Assembly (NCBI GenBank): GCA_016933115.1
Contig: JAFGBL010000172.1
Span: 1 to 64,000, forward strand
Direction: 5' to 3'
Source: Bacteroidales bacterium
Lineage (GTDB): Bacteria > Bacteroidota > Bacteroidia > Bacteroidales > JAADJA01
DNA: 64,000 nucleotides
Position numbers and translations under genes: made by a program
Notes under the pieces: model-generated
What the model saw: only the letters and a program-made list of their open reading frames with translations
What the model was told of the DNA's origin: nothing
The model's database searches: none
Part shown: positions 1 to 10,711 of the stretch, in pieces
Layout: each line of letters opens with the position of its first letter
How positions within the stretch are numbered: the stretch's first letter is position 1

Positions 1-21
1 AACGATACAACATCCATATCA

Positions 22-1338
22 ATGAAAAACACACCAATAGATTACGAAATCGTCAGTGAAAAAATTGCAGCAAGCGGCATTGGAAACATTGGCCAGGCTA
101 CGATCCGTGAAATAAAAAAGCTGATTGACCAGATAGAAAGTGCAACCGGGCAAAAATTTATCAGGATGGAAATGGGCATTCCGGGATTGCCACCTTCACA
201 AATTGCCATTGAAGCCGAGATAGAAGCTTTGCATAAAGGGGTAGCTGCCATTTATCCGGATATTTATGGAATCCCCGAATTAAAAACTGAAATTTCACGT
301 TTTGTGAAGCTGTTTCTCGATATTAATGTGAGTACCGAAGGGTGTATCCCAACTGTTGGTTCGATGATGGGCGCATTTGCATCCTTCCTCACCATCAACC
401 GGATGTATGCCGATCGGGAGGGCACATTGTTCATCGATCCCGGGTTCCCGGTTCAAAAGCAACAGGTCCGCATTTTGGGCCAGGGCCATTATTCCTTCGA
501 CGTGTATGATTTCCGAGGTGATAAATTAAAGGATAAACTGGAATCCTACCTATCAACAGGCAAAATTTCTTCCATATTATATTCAAATCCTAACAATCCT
601 TCCTGGATTTGCTTTACCGATAAGGAATTGCGCATTATCGGAGAATTAGCCAATAAATACAATGCAGTGGTGATTGAAGATCTGGCTTATTTCGGAATGG
701 ATTTCAGGAAAGATTACTCCAGGCCCGGGCAACCGCCTTACCAGCCCACTGTAGCTAAATACACTGACAATTACCTTTTACTGATCTCAAGTTCTAAGGT
801 ATTTAGCTATGCAGGTCAACGGGTAGGCATGATGGTAATTTCGGACAAGCTTTTCAATACTACAGCACCCGATTTGCTCCGTTATTACAAATTTGATAAA
901 GTTGGTCAGGCCATGATCTTCGGAACCGTTTATGCCATGAGCTCAGGAACAGCCCATACACCTCAATATGCACTTGCTGCTGTTTTGAAAGCCGTAAATG
1001 ACGGGAAATACAACTTTATCGAAGTGGTGAAGGAATACGGTGAAAAAGCCCGGATCATGAAAAAAATATTTACCGATAACGGATTCAAGATCGTTTATGA
1101 TAAGGATGAGGATAATCCCATCGCCGACGGATTTTATTTCACATTTTCCTATCCTGGATTTTCGGGCGATGAACTGCTTCACGAACTTGTTTACTACGGA
1201 ATCAGTGCCATTTCACTGGCCATTACCGGGAGCCAAAGACTTGAAGGAATCCGTGCATGCGTTTCATTGGTAAGGCGGGATCAGTTCCCCGAACTTGAGT
1301 TCAGGCTTAAAAAGTTTCATGAGAATCATCCTTTTTAG
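22..1338 (+). CDS. Pyridoxal phosphate-dependent aminotransferase (class I/II)
   Basis: 438-aa ORF with SNPNNPSW and the PLP-Lys region SSSKVFSYAGQRVG, typical of fold-type I aminotransferases. Confidence 0.9.
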   Translation: MKNTPIDYEIVSEKIAASGIGNIGQATIREIKKLIDQIESATGQKFIRMEMGIPGLPPSQIAIEAEIEALHKGVAAIYPDIYGIPELKTEISRFVKLFLDINVSTEGCIPTVGSMMGAFASFLTINRMYADREGTLFIDPGFPVQKQQVRILGQGHYSFDVYDFRGDKLKDKLESYLSTGKISSILYSNPNNPSWICFTDKELRIIGELANKYNAVVIEDLAYFGMDFRKDYSRPGQPPYQPTVAKYTDNYLLLISSSKVFSYAGQRVGMMVISDKLFNTTAPDLLRYYKFDKVGQAMIFGTVYAMSSGTAHTPQYALAAVLKAVNDGKYNFIEVVKEYGEKARIMKKIFTDNGFKIVYDKDEDNPIADGFYFTFSYPGFSGDELLHELVYYGISAISLAITGSQRLEGIRACVSLVRRDQFPELEFRLKKFHENHPF

Positions 1339-1441
1339 AGGTGTTTAGAGCGATATCGATTTTTAGAACCATCCCTTTACTATTTATATTCTATTTAAAT
1401 TGATTTCCAAATAAGGAAAATATCCATTAACTTTTCATTTG

Positions 1442-1466
1442 TTTCAACTAATTTTCTTTAATTTCG
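1442..1466 (+). promoter_or_regulatory. Possible Bacteroidota-type promoter upstream of the 2-oxoacid oxidoreductase operon
   Basis: TTTG ending at 1441, then TAATTTCG (TAnnTTTG-like) at 1459-1466, 17-nt spacing; weak -7 match. Confidence 0.35.
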
Positions 1467-1509
1467 TCCGTTGTTATTTAATAAACAATTTAAAATACGT
1501 GAAAAGCTT

Positions 1510-1731
1510 ATGGCTAAAGTAATAGGTGAAATAGTAGTGGATATCGAAAGGTGCAAGGGTTGCGAAGTTTGCCTGGATGCCTGTCCGACCCAGACCATTG
1601 CTATGGTCGATGAAGTAAATGGAAAGGGCTACCATTACATGCAGAATATTCACAATGCCTGTACAGGTTGCACCAATTGTGCGATTGTTTGCCCCGACGG
1701 TGTAATAACGGTATATAGAGTTAAAGTTTAA
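1510..1731 (+). CDS. 2-oxoacid:ferredoxin oxidoreductase ferredoxin-like (delta) subunit, 2x[4Fe-4S]
   Basis: Two CxxCxxCxxxCP motifs (CKGCEVCLDACP, CTGCTNCAIVCP). ORF opens at 1471, but ATG at 1510 (MAKVIGEI) is the likelier start. Confidence 0.88.
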   Translation: MAKVIGEIVVDIERCKGCEVCLDACPTQTIAMVDEVNGKGYHYMQNIHNACTGCTNCAIVCPDGVITVYRVKV

Positions 1732-1753
1732 TAAATCAGTAATTTGATCAGAT

Positions 1754-2839
1754 ATGAAAAAAGAGCTCAGATTAATGAAGGGGAACGAAGCATTTGCTGA
1801 AGGAGCCATTCGGGCAGGAGTAGATGGTTATTTTGGGTACCCCATCACTCCGCAGTCCGAAGTGATGGAATACCTCACCGCAGAGAAACCGCATGAAAGA
1901 ACCGGCATGGTTGTTTTACAGGCTGAGAGTGAAGTAGCCTCCATCAACATGCTTTATGGTGGCGCCGGTTGTGGAAAAAAAGTAATGACTTCCTCTTCTA
2001 GTCCGGGAATTAGTCTCATGCAGGAAGGAATATCATATATGGCCGGAGCCGAACTCCCCTGTATTGTATTAAATGTAGTCAGGGGCGGGCCGGGCCTTGG
2101 AACCATCCAGCCCGCACAATCCGACTATTTTCAGGCAACCAAAGGTGGCGGACATGGCGATTACAGATTGATCACACTGGCTCCGTCGTCCGTTCAGGAA
2201 ATGTATGATTTTGTGAAACTGGGTTATGATCTGGCATTTAAATATCGTACACCGGTTATGGTTTTATCAGATGGTGCCATAGGACAGATGATGGAAAAGG
2301 TAGAAATCGATGAGCAAATACCCAGAACACAGGATGAAGAGATCCGGAGTAAATATCCCTGGGCAACCATGGGTAAAACCCCTGACCGCGAAAGGAACAT
2401 CATCACTTCCCTCGACCTTGATCCTGCAAGGCATGAAAGGCACAACCTGAAATTGCAAGCCAAATACAGGGAAATAGAAAAAGCAGAAATCCGATTTGAA
2501 ACAATTCAATGTGAAGATGCAGATTTCCTTTTTGTCGCCTATGGCACAAGTTCCAGGATATGCCAGAAATCAATTCAATTGTGTCGTGAAAAGGGCATTA
2601 AAGTAGGATTGTTCCGGCCGATCACCCTTTTCCCGTTCCCTAAAAATGATTTAAAACAGGTGGCCCGGGGATGCAAGGGTATTTTATCGGTTGAAATGAG
2701 TGCCGGGCAAATGATCGAAGATATCCGACTGGCTATTGAAGGCAGCGTTAGGTCTGAACATTACGGCAGGATGGGAGGCATCATTCCCTCGCCCATTGAA
2801 GTGGCAGAGGCGTTGGAACAAAAATTTATTAAAAGTTAA
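1754..2839 (+). CDS. vorB: 2-oxoacid:acceptor oxidoreductase alpha subunit (VorB/KorA-like, 3-methyl-2-oxobutanoate dehydrogenase subunit VorB)
   Basis: MKGNEAFAEGAIRAGVDGYFGYPITPQSE signature of the pyruvate/2-oxoacid ferredoxin oxidoreductase alpha family; operon context. Confidence 0.88.
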   Translation: MKKELRLMKGNEAFAEGAIRAGVDGYFGYPITPQSEVMEYLTAEKPHERTGMVVLQAESEVASINMLYGGAGCGKKVMTSSSSPGISLMQEGISYMAGAELPCIVLNVVRGGPGLGTIQPAQSDYFQATKGGGHGDYRLITLAPSSVQEMYDFVKLGYDLAFKYRTPVMVLSDGAIGQMMEKVEIDEQIPRTQDEEIRSKYPWATMGKTPDRERNIITSLDLDPARHERHNLKLQAKYREIEKAEIRFETIQCEDADFLFVAYGTSSRICQKSIQLCREKGIKVGLFRPITLFPFPKNDLKQVARGCKGILSVEMSAGQMIEDIRLAIEGSVRSEHYGRMGGIIPSPIEVAEALEQKFIKS

Positions 2840-2844
2840 TTATC

Positions 2845-3636
2845 ATGGAAGAAACAATCACGAAATCCGATATCATTAAGCCCGAAAATCTGGTTTACAA
2901 AAAAACCGACCTGATGACGGATAATGTCTTAAGCTACTGTCCGGGTTGCGGTCATGGAACAACACACAGGATCATTATGGAGACCATTGAAGAAATGGGT
3001 GTTCAAAAGGATACCATCGGCATTGCTCCTGTCGGATGTTCTGTTTTGGCTTATGAATTTATGAATATTGATATGCAGCAGGCTGCTCATGGAAGGGCAC
3101 CGGCCCTGGCGACAGCAATAAAAAGATTATTACCGTATAAAACGGTTTTCACTTACCAGGGCGATGGAGATCTTGCAGCGATAGGAACTGCAGAAACCAT
3201 CCATGCTGCTAACCGGGGTGAAAATATCACCATTATTTTCATCAATAATGGAATTTATGGAATGACAGGCGGGCAGATGGCTCCCACAACCCTTGAAGGA
3301 ATGAAATCATCCACCACGCCTTACGGCAGGGATTGGGAAATGATGGGGCATCCTTTGAAAATTACCGAATTACTGGCACAACTTCCCGGAACATATTTCG
3401 TATCCAGGCAGGCGGTGCATACACCGGCCAATGTAAGAAAAACAAAAAAAGCCATCAGGAATGCATTTGAGTTGCAGAAATTAAACCGCGGGATGACATT
3501 TGTTGAAGTGGTTTCCAACTGTAACTCGGGCTGGAAAATGACCCCGGTTCAGGCCAACCAGTGGATGGTTGAAAACATGTTTCCTTTTTATCCACTCGGC
3601 GACATTAAAGTGGATGGTGAATTAGTTAAGAAATAA
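2845..3636 (+). CDS. Thiamine pyrophosphate-dependent 2-oxoacid oxidoreductase beta subunit
   Basis: CPGCGHG and GDGDLAAIG...INNGIYGMTGGQ TPP-binding motifs. Confidence 0.92.
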   Translation: MEETITKSDIIKPENLVYKKTDLMTDNVLSYCPGCGHGTTHRIIMETIEEMGVQKDTIGIAPVGCSVLAYEFMNIDMQQAAHGRAPALATAIKRLLPYKTVFTYQGDGDLAAIGTAETIHAANRGENITIIFINNGIYGMTGGQMAPTTLEGMKSSTTPYGRDWEMMGHPLKITELLAQLPGTYFVSRQAVHTPANVRKTKKAIRNAFELQKLNRGMTFVEVVSNCNSGWKMTPVQANQWMVENMFPFYPLGDIKVDGELVKK

Positions 3637-3650
3637 TAAACACAAATCGT

Positions 3651-4196
3651 ATGACTGAAGAAATTATCATAGCAGGTTTTGGTGGTCAGGGCGTACTTTC
3701 CATGGGTAAAATTTTAGCCTATTCCGGCATTATGCAGGATCAGGAAGTAAGCTGGATGCCATCCTACGGGCCCGAAATGCGCGGTGGAACAGCTAATGTA
3801 ACCGTTATTCTGAGTGATGAGCGTATCAGTTCGCCGATCCTGACACAATATGACACGGCCATTATCCTCAATCAGCAATCCATGGATAAATTTGAACCCA
3901 TGGTAAAGCCGGGTGGATTATTGCTATATGACCCCAATGGTATAACCCGACATCCTGAAAGAAAGGATATCAGGATTGTAAGAATTGAAGCCAGCAAGGA
4001 AGCCGCAGCACTGGGCCTGCGAAAGATATTCAATATGATTGTATTGGGAGGCTATCTTAAAGTAAAACCACTGGTTGAATTTGAAAATGTAATCCTGGGT
4101 TTGAAGAAATCTTTACCGCCGAGATACCATCACATGATACCTGATAACGAGAAGGCAATTAAGCGCGGACTTGAAATTGTAGAAGAGGTACAATAA
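3651..4196 (+). CDS. 2-oxoacid:acceptor oxidoreductase gamma subunit
   Basis: GFGGQGVLSMGKILA and PSYGPEMRGGTANVTV motifs. Confidence 0.92.
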   Translation: MTEEIIIAGFGGQGVLSMGKILAYSGIMQDQEVSWMPSYGPEMRGGTANVTVILSDERISSPILTQYDTAIILNQQSMDKFEPMVKPGGLLLYDPNGITRHPERKDIRIVRIEASKEAAALGLRKIFNMIVLGGYLKVKPLVEFENVILGLKKSLPPRYHHMIPDNEKAIKRGLEIVEEVQ

Positions 4197-4220
4197 AAAA
4201 ATGAGCCGCAACAATCATAG

Positions 4221-4255
4221 AGCCTTCAGAGTATAATAACCTGAAGGCTTTTTTT
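4221..4255 (+). terminator. Rho-independent terminator of the oxidoreductase operon
   Basis: Perfect 9-bp stem AGCCTTCAG/CTGAAGGCT followed by a T-run, 25 bp after the last stop codon. Confidence 0.88.
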
Positions 4256-4340
4256 AAAATATTTTTTTTAATTGACAACTGAAGATTTTTTTATTAAATT
4301 TATGAGATCAAATCAAAGAACGCAATAAAAACCTAAAACA

Positions 4341-4739
4341 ATGAATATAAACTATTTATGTCCGCATTGCAATGGGTACATCGCATTGAACGACTGCTTG
4401 ATTTTCTCAGTCAGGACGCCTGATTCTAAATTTGGCTTAATTTCACTTCATCCTCAACTTGGAAATTATATGGTCAGTAAAAATCCCAAATTCAGTTATA
4501 AAGAAGGGGATGAACTCGATTTTTATTGTCCGATTTGTCATACCGAATTGGCGTCGGGAGTACATCGGAAATTGGCCAAAGTGATCATGATCGATGAAGA
4601 AGGTAACCATTTTGAAGTATTGTTTTCACGGGTGGCCGGCGAAAAAAGCACCTATAAAATCATCGGAGAAACCATGGAAATATTTGGAGACGACTCTGCC
4701 GAATATCTCGACTTCATCAATCTGACTACCATTTTTTAA
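4341..4739 (+). CDS. Conserved hypothetical protein with a zinc-ribbon-like CxxC pair
   Basis: CPHC ... CPIC spaced about 50 aa; no recognised family. Confidence 0.65.
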   Translation: MNINYLCPHCNGYIALNDCLIFSVRTPDSKFGLISLHPQLGNYMVSKNPKFSYKEGDELDFYCPICHTELASGVHRKLAKVIMIDEEGNHFEVLFSRVAGEKSTYKIIGETMEIFGDDSAEYLDFINLTTIF

Positions 4740-4852
4740 AGAATAATCACTCATATTATTCTTTCAAATAGAGGTTTTGTTCTCCGATTTTACTTTTCTT
4801 TTTTTATTAATTTAGGACTTTCATTTTTAGCATTGAAACAAAAACAAATTTT

Positions 4853-5461
4853 ATGAAAAACCTGATATTGATATTCTCGGCTTCCATTTTGCTAATTATT
4901 ACAGGATGCCGGAGTTCCGACTTTGAAATCTCAACTCCAACGAATGAGGAGAATGAAGAATTGGTAAAAATAGGTAATGCCGTTTCAAATGATTTGTTGG
5001 TTTCCCTGAAAGGAGAATTAAAAAAAGCCATCGAAGAGGGCGGATTTAAAAATGCCATCGCTGTTTGCAACCTGAAAGCCATCCCAATTACCGAAATTGT
5101 AGCCAATAAAACGGACAAGAAAGTTACAGTCAAACGGACCACCTTTCAATACAGGAATCCGGCCAACGCACCCAATGAGGCTGAAAAGCAAGCCCTGGAC
5201 TTTTACATTGGAAGATTCGAAGCCAATAAAGCCATTCCCGATATTTATACTCAGAAAGTTAGTGAAAAAGGTCAGGAATACTATTACTTCTACAAACCTT
5301 TGGTAATGGATAATCTATGCCTGATGTGCCATGGAACTTCCCAAACCATGCAATCCGAGATGATGGCATTTATCGATGAACTCTATCCAGAAGATATGGC
5401 AGTTGGCTATAAAGAAGGCGATTTCAGGGCGTTGGTTAGTATTCGGATCGATGACTTATAA
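4853..5461 (+). CDS. DUF3365-type (Tll0287-like) putative heme-binding lipoprotein
   Basis: Lipobox-like ILLIITGC N-terminus; C-terminal CLMCHG heme c motif; overall DUF3365-like pattern. Confidence 0.78.
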   Translation: MKNLILIFSASILLIITGCRSSDFEISTPTNEENEELVKIGNAVSNDLLVSLKGELKKAIEEGGFKNAIAVCNLKAIPITEIVANKTDKKVTVKRTTFQYRNPANAPNEAEKQALDFYIGRFEANKAIPDIYTQKVSEKGQEYYYFYKPLVMDNLCLMCHGTSQTMQSEMMAFIDELYPEDMAVGYKEGDFRALVSIRIDDL

Positions 5462-6046
5462 TTCATAAAACAGGACAAAGCTCAACACTTCATTGTACTG
5501 CCCCTGGTTCCATTTATAGGTTTGACCACTGCTGTGCGGCCTGACCGCCAAAATGGAATTTGAATATCGCACGTTGATTCTTAATCTTTCAAAAATCGAA
5601 TAAAATAACCCAATATTGAAGCTAAGGTCCAAATTGTTAAACTCACCCCCACTGACCCACTCATAACCGTTTGCTTCCTCATGGCTATAAACTAATACTC
5701 CAAGTGAAAGACCGGTTTCGAGGCTGGCCCGCTCGTGAAAATCATAATTATAATGAATCGGCATTTCCACATAATTCAACCTCAGCAAATAAGTATCATA
5801 ACTGGTGGAATCAGGATTTTTCCGGCTTCCTTTCTGGATGAAATCCAACTCCATCTGCACAGAAGATCTTGGGGAGAAATGCCTATTTACGAAACCACCC
5901 AGGTACATTCCCGCTTTATTCGGCCCCTGTAACCTGTCGCCTGATATTTCAGAAGTGCTTAATCCTCCGAGTATCCCACCATGAAAATCCTGGGCCGAAA
6001 TTTGAAGCGTCAAAAAAATAAAAAAAGAAAAATATATATATTTCAT
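5456..6046 (-). CDS. Outer-membrane beta-barrel (PorT-like) family protein
   Basis: Signal peptide; FHGGILGGLSTSEISGD; alternating beta-strand pattern; C-terminal aromatic residue. Confidence 0.7.
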   Translation of the reverse strand: MKYIYFSFFIFLTLQISAQDFHGGILGGLSTSEISGDRLQGPNKAGMYLGGFVNRHFSPRSSVQMELDFIQKGSRKNPDSTSYDTYLLRLNYVEMPIHYNYDFHERASLETGLSLGVLVYSHEEANGYEWVSGGEFNNLDLSFNIGLFYSIFERLRINVRYSNSILAVRPHSSGQTYKWNQGQYNEVLSFVLFYEL

Positions 6047-6093
6047 CCGATAGGAATTAAGGGTGGTAAAGATAAATAAGATTTGATAAACTT

Positions 6094-7923
6094 TTAGCTC
6101 TGACTATTTAACTCTTTCTGAAAAAAATCGAAAACGATTTTTCCCTTTGATTTCCCAACAGTTTCCTGAAGAGCCTCCAACGGAGCCTTTCGGATATTCT
6201 TGATCGATTTGAACTTCCACAACAATTTCTGGGCATTGTTGTATCCGATCCCTTCAATTTCAGTGAGAACCGATTTGATGGTTCCTTTTTCCATTTTTTT
6301 TCGGTGGTGCGTGATCCCAAACCGGTGTGCCTCGTCGCGTAAATACTGGATAACCTTGAGCGTTTCCGATTTTTTATCCAGGTACATAGGCAATGAATCG
6401 CCCGGATAATAAATTTCCTCCAATTTTTTGGCAATCCCGATAATGGTGATTTTCCCTCTTAAATCAAGCTTTTCAAGACTTTTAATAGCCGAACTTAGCT
6501 GCCCTTTTCCCCCATCAATCACAATTAAATGTGGCAAAGGTTTTTCCTCAACCAATAACCTTTTGTAACGCCGATAAATCACCTCCTCCATCGAAGCAAA
6601 ATCATTGGGCCCTTCTACCGTCTTGATATTGAAATGGCGGTATTCCTTTTTATCGGGTTTACCGTTTTTGAAACATACCATGGCCGAAACCGGGTAATCT
6701 CCCTGAGTGTTTGAATTATCAAAACATTCAATATGCCTGGGCTCCTCCTTCATCCGCAAGTCCTTTTTCATTCGGGCCATGATCCGGTTGGTATGGCGAT
6801 CGGGATCAACCAGTTCCAGTTGTTTTTCCTTTTCAAGTTTATAGTATTTGCAATTCCTTTCCGAAAGCTCAAGCAACTGCTTTTTATCACCCCGCTGTGG
6901 CACGGTGTAAGTTATTCCCGGGATAATTTCATCGGGTTCAAAAGGAACGATGACCTCTTTGGCGGTGCTTTCAAAGCGTGTATGCAATTCGAAGACTGCA
7001 TGGAAAAGCAATTCCTCCCGGGTTTCATCCAGTTTCTTTTTGATTTTAACAGTATGAGATTGCACAATAGCACCATTCACCACCCTGATGTAATTGACGT
7101 AACCTGCTTCCGGATCAGTTATAATAGAAAAAACATCCACATTATCGATTTTCGGATTGACTACCGTCGACTTACTTTGATATTTTTCAAGTAATTCGAG
7201 TCTTTCCTTTACCACCTGTGCACGCTCGAATTGAAGTGTTTCGGCATATTCCTTCATCAATTTTCGTAACTGTCCGATCACCGAACTGATGTTGCCCTTG
7301 ATGATCTCCTTGATTTCCCTGATGGTTTTATTGTATTCATCTTCTGCCTGTAATGCTTCACATGGCCCAAGACAATTGCCAAGATGATATTCCAGGCAAA
7401 CCTTGAATTTCTTCTTTTTGATATTTTCCTGAGTCAGGCTCAATTTGCAGGTTCGCAAAGGATAAAGTTGACGGATCAGATCAAGCAAGGTATTCATCAT
7501 CCTTACGGATGCATAAGGACCAAAATATTCCGATCCGTCATGGAGGACATTTCGGGTTGGGAAAACGCGGGGAAAAGGTTCATTTTTTATACATATCCAG
7601 GGAAAGGTCTTGTCATCCTTCAGCATCACGTTGTAGCGGGGCTGGTATTTTTTGATCAGGTTATTTTCGAGCAATAAAGCATCCAACTCGGTATCCACAA
7701 TGATATGTCGGATCTCCGCAATTTTTTTTACCAACACATATAACTTCCCGCTTAGCGCCGTATCTTTATTGAAATAGGAAGTAACTCTCTTTTTCAGGTC
7801 TTTTGCTTTACCAACATATAGAATTTTACCTTCCTTATCAAAAAACTGGTAAATGCCCGGTTTGCCCGGTAAAGTCTTGATTACCGGTTCCAATTGGTCA
7901 TAATATTTGTTAACAGGATTCAA
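6094..7923 (-). CDS. uvrC: Excinuclease ABC subunit C
   Basis: GIY-YIG-type N-terminus (PGIYQFFDKEGKILYVGKAKDLKKRV), UVR motif, C-terminal HhH. Confidence 0.97.
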   Translation of the reverse strand: MNPVNKYYDQLEPVIKTLPGKPGIYQFFDKEGKILYVGKAKDLKKRVTSYFNKDTALSGKLYVLVKKIAEIRHIIVDTELDALLLENNLIKKYQPRYNVMLKDDKTFPWICIKNEPFPRVFPTRNVLHDGSEYFGPYASVRMMNTLLDLIRQLYPLRTCKLSLTQENIKKKKFKVCLEYHLGNCLGPCEALQAEDEYNKTIREIKEIIKGNISSVIGQLRKLMKEYAETLQFERAQVVKERLELLEKYQSKSTVVNPKIDNVDVFSIITDPEAGYVNYIRVVNGAIVQSHTVKIKKKLDETREELLFHAVFELHTRFESTAKEVIVPFEPDEIIPGITYTVPQRGDKKQLLELSERNCKYYKLEKEKQLELVDPDRHTNRIMARMKKDLRMKEEPRHIECFDNSNTQGDYPVSAMVCFKNGKPDKKEYRHFNIKTVEGPNDFASMEEVIYRRYKRLLVEEKPLPHLIVIDGGKGQLSSAIKSLEKLDLRGKITIIGIAKKLEEIYYPGDSLPMYLDKKSETLKVIQYLRDEAHRFGITHHRKKMEKGTIKSVLTEIEGIGYNNAQKLLWKFKSIKNIRKAPLEALQETVGKSKGKIVFDFFQKELNSQS

Positions 7924-7956
7924 AGGACCACGATTTAACCAGGACTATAATGATAT

Positions 7957-9030
7957 TTATTTCTTTTTTCTGACTACAGACCGTTCTCTTTTTAAAAATG
8001 CATCCCAACCCTGCGCTGTCAAAGGCACTTGCGTATTGGAGCGGGTGATCATGTTTGTTCCGGAGCTTTCTTCCGTCATGTGGCCGATCACTGAAATTTC
8101 ACTTAAATCCTTGATCAATTCATAATTTTTTTGCCGAATCGTAAAAAGCAATTCATAATCTTCACCGCCATGGAGAGCGCAGGTTGAAGGATCGATGGAA
8201 AATTCCCTGGCAACAATGGCTGTGGCAGTATCGACGGGAATTTTATCTTCGTAAATATTGCAACCCAGCTTCGACTGCTTACAAATATGTAATACTTCCG
8301 AGGCCAACCCATCTGAAATATCGATCATGGCGGTAGGTTTCACCTTTAATTCTTTTAATTTCCTTAAAACCTCAGTTCTCAATTCGGGTTTCAGTTGCCT
8401 GCCCAGGATATAATCATGGCCTTGAAGTTCGGGTTGCATTTTGGGATCTGCTTTAAAAACCTGTTTTTCTCTTTCAAGTACCATCAATCCCATGTAAGCT
8501 GCACCCAAATCGCCGGTAACGCAAATAAGGTCACCTTTTTTGGCTGTATTTCTAAAAACCAGGTCTTTCCTGCTGACATAACCGATAGCAGTAATAGACA
8601 GGACAAGTCCTGAATTACTTGAAACTGTGTCACCTCCTACCAGGTCGACATCGTAATTGGTACATGCCAAATAAATCCCTTTATATATTTCTTCTATCGC
8701 TTCCACCGAAAAACGGTTTGAAACCCCGATGGAAACCACGATTTGTTGTGGAATGCCGTTCATGGCAAGGATATCGGAAAGATTCACGATTACTGCTTTA
8801 TAACCTATATGCTTGAGCGGTGAATAGGTCAGGTCAAAATGGGACCCTTCAAGCAACAAGTCCGAAGTAACCAATGTATCCCGTGTGTCAAAATTTAGCA
8901 CTGCAGCATCATCGCCCACACCTTTAACGGTCGTCTTATTTTTTATTTTAATGGCACTGGTCAGGTAATCAATCAACCCAAATTCTCCCAATTCTGCCAG
9001 TTCGGTTCGATGTTGTTTATTTTCAATCAT
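7957..9030 (-). CDS. thiL: Thiamine-monophosphate kinase
   Basis: GDDAAVL, SDLLLEGSHFDL, GGDTVSS and ISDGLASE motifs. Confidence 0.95.
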   Translation of the reverse strand: MIENKQHRTELAELGEFGLIDYLTSAIKIKNKTTVKGVGDDAAVLNFDTRDTLVTSDLLLEGSHFDLTYSPLKHIGYKAVIVNLSDILAMNGIPQQIVVSIGVSNRFSVEAIEEIYKGIYLACTNYDVDLVGGDTVSSNSGLVLSITAIGYVSRKDLVFRNTAKKGDLICVTGDLGAAYMGLMVLEREKQVFKADPKMQPELQGHDYILGRQLKPELRTEVLRKLKELKVKPTAMIDISDGLASEVLHICKQSKLGCNIYEDKIPVDTATAIVAREFSIDPSTCALHGGEDYELLFTIRQKNYELIKDLSEISVIGHMTEESSGTNMITRSNTQVPLTAQGWDAFLKRERSVVRKKK

Positions 9031-9229
9031 TTATTTGTATTTTATGCCGGTAAAATTAGTAAAATTCCTTCTCCCAAAAATTGCATCAAATCAAATGAAC
9101 TAACGGGCAACAAATCCCTTTAACCTTTGTTATATCAAATAAGGCATAATATATTACAATTACAAGGTTAATTTGTAAATTTGCAGCCCTATTTAAAATT
9201 TATCTAAATAAGTAGATTGAGGAAAAAAA

Positions 9230-10675
9230 ATGGGAAACGAAAACAACATATTGGATCAGGTAACACAAGGTGAATATAAATATGGATTTTATACGGATAT
9301 AGAAACCGATATAGCCCCGAAAGGACTCAATGAAGGGATTATCAGGTTGATTTCTCAAAAAAAGAACGAACCTGAATTTATGCTGGAGTTCCGTTTAAAA
9401 GCCTTCGAGAAATGGAAAACCATGAAACAGCCCAATTGGGCGCACCTGAGTATTCCTCCTATCGATTACCAGGATATCAGTTATTATGCGGCTCCGAAAA
9501 AGAAAAAAGAGATCGGCAGTCTTGATGAGGTAGATCCTGAATTGCTTGATACATTTAACAAACTCGGTATTTCCCTGGAAGAGCAAAAAAGACTCACCGG
9601 AGTGGCAGTTGATGCTGTTTTTGATAGTGTTTCGGTAAAGACCACTTTCCGCGGTACATTAGAAAAGCATGGGATCATTTTTTGTTCCTTCAGCGAAGCC
9701 GTTCAGAATCATCCTGATCTCATAAAAAAATATATGGGATCGGTAGTACCGGCCGGGGATAACTATTTTGCAGCACTCAATTCAGCCGTTTTTACCGATG
9801 GATCGTTCTGCTACATCCCACCGGGAGTGAGATGCCCGGTTGAGCTTTCAACCTATTTCAGGATCAATACGGCTGGGACCGGACAATTTGAAAGAACGCT
9901 GATCGTTGCTGATGAAGGAAGCTACGTAAGTTACATGGAAGGCTGTACTGCACCCATGCGTGATGAAAATCAGTTGCATGCGGCCGTCGTCGAAATCGTT
10001 GCTTTAAAAGACGCTGTAGTAAAATATTCGACTGTTCAAAATTGGTATCCCGGAGATAAAAACGGTAAAGGGGGTGTTTACAATTTCGTCACCAAAAGAG
10101 GGATGTGCAAGGGAAGCCATTCCAAAATTTCATGGACACAGGTTGAAACGGGATCAGCCATTACCTGGAAATATCCAAGTTGTATTTTACTGGGGGATTA
10201 TTCGGTAGGTGAGTTTTATTCCGTTGCTGTCACCAATAACCACCAGCAAGCCGATACCGGCTCAAAAATGACCCACATCGGCAAGAATACTAAAAGTACG
10301 ATCATATCAAAAGGTATTTCAGCTGGGGTGAGCAATAACAGTTACCGTGGATTGGTAAAAATCAGCCGCAGGGCAGAGAATTCAAGGAATTTCAGCCAGT
10401 GCGATTCGTTGTTGCTGGGGGATAAATGCGGTGCACATACCTTCCCATATATCGATACACAAAACAGTTCGTCCATTGTAGAGCATGAAGCCACTACCTC
10501 AAAAATTTCGGATGATCAGTTGTTTTACTGCCTGCAAAGGGGAATTGACACGGAAAAAGCCATTGGCCTCATCGTCAACGGATACGCTAAGGAGGTATTA
10601 AAACAGCTTCCTATGGAATTTGCAGTTGAAGCGCAAAAATTGCTTTCAATCAGCCTTGAAGGAAGTGTTGGATAA
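9230..10675 (+). CDS. sufB: Fe-S cluster assembly protein SufB
   Basis: Full-length SufB with MEGCTAP and conserved C-terminal region; operon context. Confidence 0.97.
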   Translation: MGNENNILDQVTQGEYKYGFYTDIETDIAPKGLNEGIIRLISQKKNEPEFMLEFRLKAFEKWKTMKQPNWAHLSIPPIDYQDISYYAAPKKKKEIGSLDEVDPELLDTFNKLGISLEEQKRLTGVAVDAVFDSVSVKTTFRGTLEKHGIIFCSFSEAVQNHPDLIKKYMGSVVPAGDNYFAALNSAVFTDGSFCYIPPGVRCPVELSTYFRINTAGTGQFERTLIVADEGSYVSYMEGCTAPMRDENQLHAAVVEIVALKDAVVKYSTVQNWYPGDKNGKGGVYNFVTKRGMCKGSHSKISWTQVETGSAITWKYPSCILLGDYSVGEFYSVAVTNNHQQADTGSKMTHIGKNTKSTIISKGISAGVSNNSYRGLVKISRRAENSRNFSQCDSLLLGDKCGAHTFPYIDTQNSSSIVEHEATTSKISDDQLFYCLQRGIDTEKAIGLIVNGYAKEVLKQLPMEFAVEAQKLLSISLEGSVG

Positions 10676-10711
10676 TTAATAAGATTTCGAATTAAAAAAA
10701 TAGAATCAGTA

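Noticed and set aside
9176-9183. TAAATTTG as a sufB promoter -7 element
   Set aside because: The -7 match is good but no TTTG/TTG -33 element at suitable spacing, so not listed as a feature
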